Made by a program: the position numbers and the translations under genes | Assembly (NCBI GenBank): GCA_028870355.1 | Contig: JAGWPU010000086.1 | Span: 1-43,968 of the forward strand | DNA length: 43,968 bases | Origin: Gammaproteobacteria bacterium | Lineage (GTDB): Bacteria > Pseudomonadota > Gammaproteobacteria > Steroidobacterales > Steroidobacteraceae | Direction: 5' to 3' | Notes under the pieces: generated by a model | Told to the model about the DNA's origin: nothing | Databases searched by the model: none | What the model saw: the letters and a program-made list of their open reading frames with translations, nothing else | Part shown: in pieces, positions 7,909-20,120 of the stretch | How the letters are laid out: every line of letters begins with the position of its first letter | How positions within the stretch are numbered: position 1 is the first letter of the stretch

Positions 7909-8244
7909 TCAGCGCGCCGCGGCCGCCGACTCGGCTGGAAGGACGAGGTCCTGGACGTCGCTCAGGCGTGCGAGCTGTGTGATCTGCGCCGGCACGTTCC
8001 GGTAACTCAAGGCGCGACCCGCCTGCCGCGCGACGCTCAACCACTCGATCAGCAGCGTGAGTCCCGCACTGTCGGCGCCGGAGACACCGGCGAGATCGAT
8101 CGTCTGCGCGCGTCCCGCGGCGATCGCGTCGGCACCCGCCGCGACCAGCGGGCCGACGGTGCGAAAGGTGATCTCGCCCTGGAGCCGCGCGGTTCCATCG
8201 CCCGCCGGTTCGAAGTGAGCGCCCGCCGTCGGTTCGGTGCGCAT
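7909..8244 (-). CDS. mlaB: STAS-domain protein MlaB
   Basis: MlaB binds the ATPase MlaF in the cytoplasm and stabilises the MlaFEDB transporter. The 111-residue protein is one STAS domain, with LQGEITFRTV, then IDLAGVSGADSAGLTLLIEW carrying the conserved D-S-A-G loop. The ATG shares one base with the mlaC stop (TGATG), so it is translationally coupled. It is the last gene of the operon. Confidence 0.9.
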   Translation of the reverse strand: MRTEPTAGAHFEPAGDGTARLQGEITFRTVGPLVAAGADAIAAGRAQTIDLAGVSGADSAGLTLLIEWLSVARQAGRALSYRNVPAQITQLARLSDVQDLVLPAESAAAAR

Positions 8245-8957
8245 CAGCCCTTGCCGTCCCCGGGACGTCCGGCCGCGGCGTTCTTCACGGTCGAGGCATT
8301 CTGCCGCTCGAGCCGCTCGATCACCTCCTGAAGCCCCTTTTGATCGATCTCGGACGCGAAGTCGGTCCGGAAGCTCTGCACGTAGGAAATCCCTTCGATC
8401 ACGACGTCCCAGGCCTTCCAGCCGTCGGTGGTCCGGTGCAGACGGAAGTCGACCGGCACCTTCTCGCCGTTCTCGCGCATCACGGTCGTGCGCACGGTCG
8501 CTTCGGTCGCGTTCGGGCTGCCGCGATACGGCAGGATCTTGAAGCGGTTCGCGGTGAAATCGACGAGCGCCGCTCCATAATTGTGCAGCAGCGAGTGATA
8601 GAAGGCGGAAACGAACTGGGTGCGCTGTTGCGGGGTCGCAGTACGCCACGCCGGTCCGAGCACCAGCTGGGCCGCATAATTGGTATCGAAATTCGGCAGC
8701 AGCACCGTCGCAACCAGGTGATCGAGCTTGGCCGGATCCTTCGCGTACATCGACCGATGCGCCGAGAGTTCCGTCAGCATGCGCTGCGCCGAGTCGGCGA
8801 CGATCTGTTCGGGGCCGAGCGTCGCGGCGGGAGCCGCGGCACCGGTCGGCGCCGGCGCACCGGTCGCCGCGAGCGCATCGGTGATGCCGCCGGCGCCGAG
8901 TGCGGCGGCGAGCGCCGCGGCGATGAGCGCTCTACCGAGCGGGCGATGCGATGTCAT
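8244..8957 (-). CDS. mlaC: Periplasmic phospholipid carrier MlaC
   Basis: Shuttles phospholipid between MlaA in the outer membrane and MlaFEDB in the inner membrane. The 237-residue protein has a signal peptide (about residues 1-30, ending near DALA), an Ala/Pro-rich spacer, then the MlaC (Ttg2D) domain with NFDTNYAAQLVLG, LLHNYGAALVDF and WKAWDVVIEGISYVQSFR. The start overlaps the mlaD stop by 4 nt. Confidence 0.94.
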   Translation of the reverse strand: MTSHRPLGRALIAAALAAALGAGGITDALAATGAPAPTGAAAPAATLGPEQIVADSAQRMLTELSAHRSMYAKDPAKLDHLVATVLLPNFDTNYAAQLVLGPAWRTATPQQRTQFVSAFYHSLLHNYGAALVDFTANRFKILPYRGSPNATEATVRTTVMRENGEKVPVDFRLHRTTDGWKAWDVVIEGISYVQSFRTDFASEIDQKGLQEVIERLERQNASTVKNAAAGRPGDGKG

Positions 8958-9454
8958 TTCGGTTGTCCTCCGGAGGAGCCCGACGAGGTCGAGCCCTTGT
9001 TGAAATTCGCGAGAAACTGGCCGATCAGCTTCTCCAGCACCAGGGCCGAGTTGGTAAATGTGATCTCGCTGTGATTCTTCAAGTACGTCTCCGCCCCGCC
9101 GGGGCTCAGGCCGATGTACTGCCCGCCGAGCAGACCCTGCGTGTAGATGTTCGCGCTGCTGTCGGTCGGGATCTGATTGAACCTGTCGTCGATGTGCATC
9201 GTGACGACCGCCTTGAAGTCCTGCGAGTCGAAGCCGATCCCGGCGACCCGCCCGACCTGCACGCCCGCCATCGACACCGGCGCGCCGACCTTGAGGTCGC
9301 CGATGTCGCGGAACTTCGCGGTGACGACGTAGTACGGCTCCGACCGGAACGACAGGCCGTGGCTGGTCGTCTGCGTGGTCAGGAAAAAGAGCGCTGCGAA
9401 TCCGAGCAGCACGAACAGGCCGGTGCCGAGATTCAATGCGCGCGACTTGCGCAT
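8954..9454 (-). CDS. mlaD: MCE-domain protein MlaD
   Basis: Periplasmic lipid-binding ring subunit anchored to the permease. The 166-residue protein has one N-terminal membrane segment (about residues 8-26) and one MCE domain with AKFRDIGDLKVGAPVSMAGV and VGRVAGIGFD, ending LSPGGAETYLKNHSEI and an amphipathic C-terminal tail. It begins 10 nt after mlaE and overlaps mlaC by 4 nt. Confidence 0.95.
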   Translation of the reverse strand: MRKSRALNLGTGLFVLLGFAALFFLTTQTTSHGLSFRSEPYYVVTAKFRDIGDLKVGAPVSMAGVQVGRVAGIGFDSQDFKAVVTMHIDDRFNQIPTDSSANIYTQGLLGGQYIGLSPGGAETYLKNHSEITFTNSALVLEKLIGQFLANFNKGSTSSGSSGGQPK

Positions 9455-9464
9455 ACCATGTCCC

Positions 9465-10229
9465 TCATTTCAGGAAAAATGCCGTGATCAGGTAATCCAG
9501 GAACAGCACGATGACCGCCGAGGTCACCACCGTCCGCGTGGTCGCCGTGCCGACGCCCTCGGCGGTCGGCGCCGAGTGATAGCCCTGGTAGACGGCGATC
9601 AGGCTGCACGCGATGCCGAACACCGCGCTCTTGACGATCCCCTCGTTGATGTCCCGCAGCTCGACCGACGCCTGCATCTGCGACCAGAAGCTGCCGGCGT
9701 CGACGTGCATGATCTGCACGCCGACGAGCTGCGCGCCGTAGATCCCGATCATGCTGAAGATCGCTGCGAGCAGCGGCATCGCGATCACGCCGCCGAGGAA
9801 GCGCGGCACGACGACCCGACGCACCGGGTCGACCGCCATCATCTCCATCGCGGACAGCTGGTCGGTCGCACGCATCAGGCCGATCTCGGATGCCAGAGCC
9901 GTCCCGGCGCGGCCCGCGAACAGCAGCGCGGTGACGACCGGCCCGAGCTCGCGCACCAGCCCGATCGCGGCGGCGGTGCCGAGCGCGTCCTCCGAGCCGA
10001 ATCGCTGCAGGAGGTCGTAGCCCTGCAGGCCGAGCACCATGCCGACGAACAGGCCCGAGAGCATGATGATCACCAGCGACAGGGCGCCGGCGTTGTAGAT
10101 CTGATCGAAGATCAGCTGGGGCCGCAGTACCGCGCTCGGCACCTGCGCGAGGATGCGCGCGAGGAACCGGATCGTGTCGCCGAGACGCTCGATCGACTCG
10201 GACAGGCTGTCGAGAAAATCGCGAATCAC
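9465..10229 (-). CDS. mlaE: Phospholipid ABC transporter permease MlaE
   Basis: Inner-membrane permease of the MlaFEDB complex. The 254-residue protein shows about five hydrophobic segments and the family signatures GLVRELGPVVTALLFAGRAG and ASEIGLMRATDQLSAMEMM. Its start overlaps the mlaF stop by 4 nt. Confidence 0.95.
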   Translation of the reverse strand: MIRDFLDSLSESIERLGDTIRFLARILAQVPSAVLRPQLIFDQIYNAGALSLVIIMLSGLFVGMVLGLQGYDLLQRFGSEDALGTAAAIGLVRELGPVVTALLFAGRAGTALASEIGLMRATDQLSAMEMMAVDPVRRVVVPRFLGGVIAMPLLAAIFSMIGIYGAQLVGVQIMHVDAGSFWSQMQASVELRDINEGIVKSAVFGIACSLIAVYQGYHSAPTAEGVGTATTRTVVTSAVIVLFLDYLITAFFLK

Positions 10230-11047
10230 GCGAAACGCCCTCCGTCCCGTGCGAGCAGTTCCTCGAAGTAATCCGGCGCTGGATAGTGGAACGGCACCGG
10301 GCCGTCCGCGAGACCACCCACGAACTGCTTGACGACGTCGGACGGCGAGTCGCGCAACTCCAGCGGCGTCCCCTGCGCGACCACCCGGCCTCCGGACAGC
10401 AGGAACACCCGATCGGCGACCGCGGTGATCTCGTGCACGTCGTGCGACACGACGATGCTCGTGAGGCCGAGCGCGTCGTTGAAGCGGCGGATCAACCGCA
10501 GGATCACGCCCATCGAGATTGGATCGAGGCCGACGAACGGCTCGTCGTAGAGCAGGATCTGCGGATCCATCACGATCGCGCGCGCGAGCGCGACGCGTCG
10601 CGCCATCCCGCCGGACAGTTCCGCCGGCATCAATCCGGCGGCGCCCCGCAGCCCGACGGACTGCAGCTTGGTCAGCACCAGGTGGCGGATGAGCCGCTCG
10701 GGCAGCCGGGTATGCTCGCGCAGCGGAAACGCGACGTTCTCGAACACGCTGATGTCGGTCAGCAGCGCCCCGTTCTGGAACAGCATGCCCATGCGTTGCC
10801 GCATCGCATAGAGCTGAGACCGCGACGACCGGGTGACCGCGACGCCGGCCACGTCGATCGACCCGGAGTCCGCGGTCGCCTGTCCGGTGATCAATCGCAG
10901 CAAGGTCGTCTTGCCGGTCCCGCTCGGTCCCATCACCGCGGTCACCTGGCCGCGCAGGACCTGCATGTCGAGACCGTCAAATATCGTACGGCCGCCGACC
11001 GAATAGCGGACGTCGCGCAAGTCGATGATCGGAGAAGTCGCGTTCAC
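10226..11047 (-). CDS. mlaF: Phospholipid ABC transporter ATPase MlaF
   Basis: Powers the MlaFEDB phospholipid transporter. From the GTG at 11047 it is 273 residues, close to the 269 of E. coli MlaF. It carries Walker A GPSGTGKTT, the Q-loop MLFQNGALLTD, the ABC signature LSGGM, Walker B LLYDEPFVGLD and the switch His in VSHD. An in-frame ATG at 11155 would add 36 non-conserved residues and would cover a TTGACA box at 11116-11121. First gene of the mlaFEDCB operon. Confidence 0.93.
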   Translation of the reverse strand: MNATSPIIDLRDVRYSVGGRTIFDGLDMQVLRGQVTAVMGPSGTGKTTLLRLITGQATADSGSIDVAGVAVTRSSRSQLYAMRQRMGMLFQNGALLTDISVFENVAFPLREHTRLPERLIRHLVLTKLQSVGLRGAAGLMPAELSGGMARRVALARAIVMDPQILLYDEPFVGLDPISMGVILRLIRRFNDALGLTSIVVSHDVHEITAVADRVFLLSGGRVVAQGTPLELRDSPSDVVKQFVGGLADGPVPFHYPAPDYFEELLARDGGRFA

Positions 11048-11092
11048 TATCGTCGGTTCCGTCGCGAACGCGCCCCGGGGTCTGCGTCGCGC

Positions 11093-11121
11093 ACCCTCGT
11101 GAATCGGTGAGCCCTTGTCAA
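11093..11121 (-). promoter_or_regulatory. Candidate promoter for mlaFEDCB (perfect -35, poor -10)
   Basis: On the minus strand a consensus TTGACA (11121-11116) is followed after 17 nt by GAGGGT (11098-11093), a weak -10, about 45 nt before the mlaF start. A strong -35 with a poor -10 may need an activator, or this may be a chance match. Confidence 0.3.
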
Positions 11122-11263
11122 TTGCCGTCGTCGCGCTCGGCGCGCGCCGTCCCATGCGATGTTTCGACCGGGCCGATCGCGATCCGTTCCGCGCGCGACG
11201 CGGGGTGCAGAGTCTACCAAAGACTCGCCCGGTCGGCCCGAATGCTGGCGCACCGGCGCAATC

Positions 11264-11280
11264 AGGACTAAACTAGTCCT
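11264..11280. promoter_or_regulatory. IscR type 1-like operator before the suf operon
   Basis: A perfect inverted repeat AGGACTA-AAC-TAGTCCT lies 49 nt before the Rrf2-family regulator gene. Its core GACTAAACTAGTC fits the published IscR type 1 pattern GACTRwwwYAGTC except for one centre base. A -10-like TAAACT (11269-11274) lies inside it, so a bound regulator would block RNA polymerase. This suggests autoregulation of the operon by the adjacent iron-sulfur regulator. Confidence 0.75.
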
Positions 11281-11328
11281 AGTTCGGCGCCGGTGCTGTC
11301 CGGACACGCGCGATCCGGAGGTCGCCCG

Positions 11329-11793
11329 ATGCTGCGAATGGGAAAAATGACCGACTACGCCACCGTGGTGCTCGCGGCGCTCGCCGACGACCCCGCACGG
11401 CAGTGCGCGGCCGCCGACCTCGCCGAGCGCACGCATCTGACCCAGCCGACGGTGAGCAAGGTGCTGAAGGGACTGCAGCGCGCCGGGATGGTGCATTCGG
11501 CACGGGGCACTCGCGGCGGCTATCGGCTCGCGCGCCGGCCGGATGAGATCACCGCCGCCGAGATCCTCGACGTGTTCGAAGGCCCGATCGCGATCACCGA
11601 GTGCAGCGCCGCGGCGAGCCAGTGCGGGATCGAGAAGCGCTGCCGCGTCGGCACCGCGTGGCAGCGGATCAACCAGGCGATCCGGCGCGAGCTCGAGGAC
11701 GTCACCTTGCACGAACTCCTCGCTCCGGAACCGCCGACCCTGCGCGGCGGCTCGCTCGCGACTCGAATCCGCATCGTCGCGGCACGGTTATAA
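11329..11793 (+). CDS. Rrf2-family Fe-S regulator of the SUF operon (IscR/SufR-like)
   Basis: A 154-residue winged-helix regulator: DNA-binding domain in residues about 5-70 ([29 protein letters not shown]), then the cluster-binding loop [14 protein letters not shown] with three cysteines spaced like those of IscR. It probably senses Fe-S status and represses the suf genes when clusters are plentiful. The start at 11329 follows CCGGAGG at good spacing; the longer GTG start at 11294 would hide that site. The matching operator lies just upstream, and sufB follows after 26 nt. Confidence 0.9.
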   Translation: MLRMGKMTDYATVVLAALADDPARQCAAADLAERTHLTQPTVSKVLKGLQRAGMVHSARGTRGGYRLARRPDEITAAEILDVFEGPIAITECSAAASQCGIEKRCRVGTAWQRINQAIRRELEDVTLHELLAPEPPTLRGGSLATRIRIVAARL

Positions 11794-11819
11794 CCTCTTC
11801 GCTCTCACGGAACGCCATC

Positions 11820-13268
<1,449 letters not shown>

Positions 13269-13291
13269 ATTCGGTCCCGGAGTCACAACCA

Positions 13292-14040
<749 letters not shown>

Positions 14041-14044
<4 letters not shown>

Positions 14045-15341
14045 GCGCCGCCCGGGACAAGGATGCGGCGCTGCGTTCCTTCGAGGCCGCGTGGCACGCG
14101 CGCCCCGAGGACCGGATTGCGGCCACGCGCGCCGACGCGATGCGGCGATTCCTCGCGCTCGGCCTGCCGAGCCCGCGCGACGAGAGCTGGCGGCACACGA
14201 ACCTGCGCGCGCTCGCGAGCCGCCCGTTCGCCGACGCCGAACCGGCGTCGTCCACGCGCACCTCCTGGCTCGCCGGCGTCTGCGCGGACCCGATCGCGCT
14301 CGTGAATGGGCGGCCCTCGCCCACCGCGCTCGGGCGGACCGGCGATCCCGCGCTGTCGATCGAGACGCTGCGTGCGTCGATCGATCGCGATCCGGCGTCG
14401 CTCGCCGCGCGTCTCGCATCGATCGGCGACGCGGAATCGGAACGCTGGGCCCTGCTGAACCGGGCGCTGTTCGTCGACGGCCTGCACGTGCGCATCGCCG
14501 GCCGCGTCGCCGCGCCGCTGCTGATCGTGCACTGCGCCGAAACGTCCCGGGATGATGCCGCGGTCCACTCGCGGGTGCTCGTCGACGTCGCCGCAGGCGC
14601 CGAGGCGACGATCATCGAGCATCACCTCGGTGGCAGCGGGCGTGCGACGCTCGTGAATCACGCGACGCAGCTGCATCTCGCCCCGGGCGCCTCGGTCGAG
14701 CACTATCGCGTGTTCTCCGGCGATGCCCGAACGACCCAGTTCGACGCGCTCGAAATCACGCAGGCCGCCGACAGCCGCTGCCGGCAGTTCACGGTCGCAC
14801 TCGGCGGCGCGCTGCTGCGCGCCAATCTCAGCGGCCGGCTCGACGCGCCCGGCGCGGAGCACGACAGCTACTCGCTGCTCGTCGGCCACGGCGCGAGGCA
14901 GGTCGATTGCGTGAATGCGATCGTCCACGCCGCCTCGCGCACGACGAGCCGGCAGACCGCGCGCGCGCTGGCCGCGGGCACGAGCCGCGTGATATTCAAC
15001 AGCCGCGTGCTGGTCGAGGCGGGCACGGCCGGCGCCGCATCGAACCAGTCCTCGCGCGGGCTGCTGCTGTCGCCGACCGCGGAGATCGACGCCCGCCCGC
15101 AGCTCGAGATCCTCGCGGACGACGTGAAGTGCGCGCACGGCGCGACCACCGGGCGGCTCGACCCGAACATGCTGTTCTACCTGCTCGCGCGCGGTATCGA
15201 CCGCGCGGCCGCCCAGACCTTGCTGATCTACGCGTTCCTCGACGACCTGCTGACCGGGATGTCGATCCCGGGCGCACGGCGGGCGATCGAGGAAGCGCTG
15301 ATCGAGGAATTGCCGGGCGCGGATCTGCTGAGGGCTTATCG

Positions 15342-15345
<4 letters not shown>
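14041..15345 (+). CDS. sufD: Fe-S cluster assembly protein SufD
   Basis: Partner of SufB in the SufBC2D scaffold, implicated in iron entry. The 434-residue protein has a divergent N-terminal half and a conserved C-terminal beta-helix region with SRQTARALAAGTSRVIFNSR, SSRGLLLSPTAEIDARPQLE and CAHGATTGRLD. The GTG start overlaps the sufC stop (GTGA) and its own stop overlaps sufS (ATGA). Confidence 0.94.
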
Positions 15346-16618
<1,273 letters not shown>

Positions 16619-16619
<1 letters not shown>

Positions 16620-17074
16620 TGGAACTGAAGGATCTCTACCGCGACGTGATCCTCGATCACAATCGCACACCGCGCAACTTCGGCCCGCTCGAGGGCGCCT
16701 CGGCGAACGCCGCGGGCTCGAACCCGCTGTGCGGCGACCGGCTCACGCTGCACCTGCGAATCGCCGGCGACCGGATCGACGACGTTCGATTCGAGGGTCA
16801 CGGCTGCGCGATCTCGACCGCGTCGGCATCGCTGATGACCGAGGCGATCAAGGGGCGGACTCGAGACGAGGCGCTCGCGCTGTTCGACCGCGTGCATGCA
16901 CTGCTGACCGACGATGCGGCCGCGCCGGACGAGAGCCTGGGCAAGCTCGCGGCCCTGTCGGGTGTGCGGGAATTCCCGGCGCGGGTGAAGTGTGCGAGCC
17001 TGTGCTGGCACACGCTCGCGACCGCGCTGAAGTCGTCCGTGCCCGAATCGATCCCGGCCGTCTCGACCGAGTGA
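16619..17074 (+). CDS. sufU: Zinc-dependent sulfurtransferase SufU
   Basis: A 151-residue IscU-fold protein. The metal ligands are visible: Cys and Asp in NPLCGDRL, Cys in GHGCAIS and Cys in VKCASLCW. Between the second and third it has the extra segment (about DEALALFDRVHALLTDDA) that separates SufU from IscU. In Gram-positive bacteria SufU binds zinc and accepts sulfur from SufS by ligand swapping rather than acting as a scaffold. Its place directly after sufS suggests the same job here. Confidence 0.92.
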
Positions 17075-17087
17075 TCCGGGAGATCCG

Positions 17088-17636
17088 ATGCGCAACCACG
17101 AGAACGAGCCGATCGTCGTGCAACGTCCGACCCAGGCGATCGCGATTCCCTCCGGGGTCGAAGTCGAGTTGAAGCCCGGCGTGGTCGGCTACGTGACCCA
17201 GGCCCTCGGCGGCAGCTTCACGGTCTACATCGACGGCAATCTGTTCCGGATCGCCGGCGCCGACGCCGACGCGATCGGAATGACGCCCGTGAAGCCGCCC
17301 GAGCTGCCCCCGGGCGCGTCGGAGGCGGACATCCTGAACGTGATCTGGGACCAGCTGCGCACCTGTTACGATCCCGAGATCCCGGTGAACATCGTCGATC
17401 TGGGATTGATCTACGAGTGCACGCTCGCGCCGGGCCCCGACGGCCGCACCGCGATCATCAAGATGACCTTGACCGCGCCCGGCTGCGGCATGGGCGAGAT
17501 CCTGGTGCAGGACGTTCGCGAGAAGGTGGAGATCGTGCCGACGATCGCGCGCGCCGAGGTCGAGCTGGTGTTCGACCCGCCGTGGAATCCGGCGATGATG
17601 TCCGAGGCCGCGCGCTTGCAGACCGGCATGCTGTGA
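17088..17636 (+). CDS. sufT: Fe-S assembly protein SufT (MIP18/DUF59 family)
   Basis: A 182-residue protein with an N-terminal beta-rich extension (residues about 10-65, including VVGYVTQALGGSFTVYIDG) and a MIP18 domain from about residue 80: NVIWDQLRTCYDPEIPVNI, VDLGLIYEC, LTAPGCGMG and VELVFDPPWNP. SufT proteins help mature Fe-S clusters. The start is preceded by GGGAG at good spacing, 13 nt after sufU. Confidence 0.93.
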   Translation: MRNHENEPIVVQRPTQAIAIPSGVEVELKPGVVGYVTQALGGSFTVYIDGNLFRIAGADADAIGMTPVKPPELPPGASEADILNVIWDQLRTCYDPEIPVNIVDLGLIYECTLAPGPDGRTAIIKMTLTAPGCGMGEILVQDVREKVEIVPTIARAEVELVFDPPWNPAMMSEAARLQTGML

Positions 17637-17649
17637 GCGGGGTCGCTCG

Positions 17650-17961
17650 ATGAGCTGGATCGACGTCGGTGCCGAAGCGGACCTCGAGCCGGGCCGCGCG
17701 ATCGGCGTGCGCGCCGGTGCGCACTTCGTCGCGATCGCACGTTGCGAGGACGGCGTGCGGGCCGTCGACGACGTGTGCACGCACGACGGCGCGGAACTCT
17801 CGGGCGGCGAGGTCGAGGACTGTGAAGTCATCTGCCCGCGCCACGGCGCCCGCTTCTGCCTGCGGACCGGCGCTGCGCTGACGCCGCCCGCCTACGAGGC
17901 GATTCGCACGTACGAGGCGAAGATCGAGGGAGGCCGGATATGGGTCCGCACCGACGACTGA
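17650..17961 (+). CDS. Rieske [2Fe-2S] ferredoxin
   Basis: A 103-residue soluble Rieske domain with the cluster motifs CTHDG and CPRHG (two Cys and two His). It resembles the ferredoxin components of aromatic-ring dioxygenases and the Rieske proteins often found at the end of SUF operons. Its electron partner is unknown; in this position it may serve cluster assembly or be a client. It starts 13 nt after sufT, and its end overlaps the next gene by 22 nt. Confidence 0.92.
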   Translation: MSWIDVGAEADLEPGRAIGVRAGAHFVAIARCEDGVRAVDDVCTHDGAELSGGEVEDCEVICPRHGARFCLRTGAALTPPAYEAIRTYEAKIEGGRIWVRTDD

Positions 17962-18470
17962 CGCTCCTGCGGCACGGCAAGGCGCATCCGGCCGTCGACG
18001 GCGAAGACCATCTGCGCGCACTCACCAAGCGCGGCGAACGACAGGCCGAGGAGGTGGGGCGACGCCTGCGCGCGCGCGGCTGGATCCCGGATCGCATCCT
18101 CGCGAGCCCCGCGGCGCGCACCTGGGCGACCGCCGAGATCGTCGCCCGGGCCTGTGGTCTCGGCGCGCACGCGGTGCACCGCGCGGACGCGCTGTACGGC
18201 GCCGATCCCGAGACGATCTGGCGCGTCGCCACCGGCGGCGCCCGCGACGCCCGTCACGTGCTGGTCTGCGGCCACAATCCCGGCCTCAGCGACCTCGCGG
18301 GCCGATTCGGACCCCGTCCTGGCGCTCGCCGCCTGAGCACGGGCGCCTTCGCGAGCGCGCTCTGGGATCCGGGCGGATGGGATGAAATCGATCCCGAGGA
18401 CGCGGTCCGCTGCGACTGCGAAGAGCCCGAGGACGACGCGGCGGATCCGCCCTCACGGGTTCACGACTGA
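17940..18470 (+). CDS. SixA-like histidine phosphatase
   Basis: A 176-residue small histidine phosphatase with the catalytic RHGKA near the N-terminus, SPAARTWATAEIVA and the second catalytic His in VCGHNPGLSDLA. SixA dephosphorylates phosphohistidine in phosphotransfer proteins; the substrate here cannot be told. It overlaps the Rieske gene by 22 nt, so it is the last gene of the suf transcript. The C-terminus is very acidic (CDCEEPEDDAAD). It converges on hslR with a 10-nt overlap. Confidence 0.85.
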   Translation: MGPHRRLTLLRHGKAHPAVDGEDHLRALTKRGERQAEEVGRRLRARGWIPDRILASPAARTWATAEIVARACGLGAHAVHRADALYGADPETIWRVATGGARDARHVLVCGHNPGLSDLAGRFGPRPGARRLSTGAFASALWDPGGWDEIDPEDAVRCDCEEPEDDAADPPSRVHD

Positions 18471-18859
18471 TCACGATGCAGGCGCAGCAGCCGGCGCCGG
18501 TCGCGCTTGTCCGGCCGGGAGTCGGGTCGCGGGCGAGATGCGGCCGCGAGTCGCTCGCTCTCGCGGAATGCGGCGCGGCGCGCCGCGCTCGCGTCGGTCT
18601 CGCGGTAGTGCGCGCGCGCCTCGGGCGCCGGCCCGCGGCGCTCGGGCAATCCGAGCACTTCGAATTCGGCGACGATGCCGCCGAGCGTGACCTCGAGGCG
18701 ATCGCCGATCGCGACGCGCCTCGACGGCTTCGGTCGATCCCCATTGACGCGCACCTTCCCACCCCCGATCGCCTCCGTGGCCGCGCCGCGCGTCTTGTAG
18801 AAGCGCGCATGCCACAGCCACTTGTCGAGTCGGCGGTTTCCGGCGGATTCCTCGGTCAC
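18461..18859 (-). CDS. hslR: S4-domain RNA-binding protein, Hsp15 family
   Basis: A 132-residue protein starting (GTG) [23 protein letters not shown], then an S4 domain to about residue 60 ([22 protein letters not shown]), followed by a basic Arg-rich tail. E. coli Hsp15 binds stalled 50S subunits carrying nascent peptide and helps recycle them. The GTG at 18859 is preceded by a -10 at 8 nt, which argues against the longer in-frame start at 19072. The 3' end overlaps the sixA-like gene. Confidence 0.85.
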   Translation of the reverse strand: MTEESAGNRRLDKWLWHARFYKTRGAATEAIGGGKVRVNGDRPKPSRRVAIGDRLEVTLGGIVAEFEVLGLPERRGPAPEARAHYRETDASAARRAAFRESERLAAASRPRPDSRPDKRDRRRLLRLHRDQS

Positions 18860-18865
18860 GGCTGG

Positions 18866-18897
18866 ATATAATAAGGGACGCGAAAAAGCCGCGGCAA
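18866..18897. promoter_or_regulatory. Overlapping divergent promoters for hslR and kbl
   Basis: The AT-rich patch ATATAATAA holds TATAAT (18867-18872) on plus for kbl and TATTAT (18873-18868) on minus for hslR. For hslR a -35 TTGCCG (18897-18892) sits at an 18-nt spacing, and the -10 ends 8 nt before the GTG. For kbl the leader would be about 42 nt; no good -35 was found for that direction. Confidence 0.6.
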
Positions 18898-18920
18898 ATG
18901 CCCGCGAATACGGAGTCTCG

Positions 18921-20111
18921 GTGAAGAGCGAATTCCTCGATCGACTGCGACGAGAGACCGCCGGCCTCGAGGCGGCGGGCTTGCTGAAGCGCGAGCGGAT
19001 CATCGGCTCGCCGCAAGGGCCGACCGTGCGCCTGGCGGATGGTCGCGAGCTCGTGAACCTGTGCGCAAACAACTATCTGGGCCTCGCCGCGCATCCGGCG
19101 GTCGTCGCCGCGGCGCATCGCGCGCTCGACGAGTACGGCTACGGCATGGCCTCGGTGCGCTTCATCTGCGGCACGCAGAACGTGCACCGCACGCTCGAGG
19201 AACGCCTGGCCGCGTACCTGTCGATGGAGGATGCGATCCTCTATTCCTCCTGTTTCGACGCGAACGGCGGCCTGTTCGAGACCCTGCTGGACGAGCACGA
19301 TGCCGTGATCAGCGACGCGCTGAACCACGCGAGCATCATCGACGGAATCCGCTTGTGCAAGGCCCGGCGCCTGCGCTACGCGAACAACGACCTCGGCGAA
19401 CTCGAGGAACGCCTGCGCGAGGCGAGCGGCGCGCGCGTCCGGCTGATCGCGACCGACGGCGTGTTCTCGATGGACGGATCGATCGCGAGGCTCCACGGGA
19501 TCTGCGACCTCGCCGACCGGTACGACGCGATGGTGATGGTCGACGATTCGCACGCGACCGGATTCATCGGCCCGCGCGGCCGCGGCACGCCCGAGGCCTG
19601 CGGCGTCGTCGGCCGGGTCGACATCCTCACCGGCACGCTCGGCAAAGCGCTCGGCGGGGCGAGCGGCGGCTACGTCGCGGCGCGCCGCGAGATCGTCGGC
19701 TGGCTGCGGCAGCGATCCCGACCCTACCTGTTCTCGAACAGCATCCCGCCGGTCGTCGCCGGCGCGACGCTGAAGGTGCTCGACCTGATCGAGGCGTCGG
19801 ACGAGTTGCGCGAGCGGCTGCGCGCGAACGCACGGCACTTCCGCGCGCGCATGCAGGCGCTCGGATATCAGCTGCTGCCGGGCGAGCACCCGATCATCCC
19901 GATCATGCTGTACGACGCACCGCTCGCGGTGCGCCTCGCCGAGCGCATGCTCGCCGAGGGGGTTTACGTGATCGCGTTCTCCTACCCGGTGGTCCCGCAG
20001 GGTCAGGCCAGAATTCGCACCCAGATGAGCGCCGCGCACACCATCGAACAGCTGGACCGCGTGGTCGACGCGTTCGCGCGCGCCGGCCGCGATCTCGGCA
20101 TCATCCACTAG
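18921..20111 (+). CDS. kbl: Glycine C-acetyltransferase (2-amino-3-ketobutyrate CoA ligase)
   Basis: Cleaves 2-amino-3-ketobutyrate with CoA to glycine and acetyl-CoA, the second step of threonine breakdown. The 396-residue PLP enzyme (398 in E. coli) has [34 protein letters not shown] and the PLP lysine Lys242 in [14 protein letters not shown]. The GTG at 18921 follows CGGAGTCTCG, a good ribosome site. tdh starts 9 nt downstream. Confidence 0.97.
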   Translation: MKSEFLDRLRRETAGLEAAGLLKRERIIGSPQGPTVRLADGRELVNLCANNYLGLAAHPAVVAAAHRALDEYGYGMASVRFICGTQNVHRTLEERLAAYLSMEDAILYSSCFDANGGLFETLLDEHDAVISDALNHASIIDGIRLCKARRLRYANNDLGELEERLREASGARVRLIATDGVFSMDGSIARLHGICDLADRYDAMVMVDDSHATGFIGPRGRGTPEACGVVGRVDILTGTLGKALGGASGGYVAARREIVGWLRQRSRPYLFSNSIPPVVAGATLKVLDLIEASDELRERLRANARHFRARMQALGYQLLPGEHPIIPIMLYDAPLAVRLAERMLAEGVYVIAFSYPVVPQGQARIRTQMSAAHTIEQLDRVVDAFARAGRDLGIIH

Positions 20112-20120
20112 GAGCCGCTG

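Noticed and set aside
11155-11157. Upstream ATG start for mlaF adding 36 residues
   Set aside because: The extension is not conserved and would cover the TTGACA box; the GTG at 11047 gives the normal family length.
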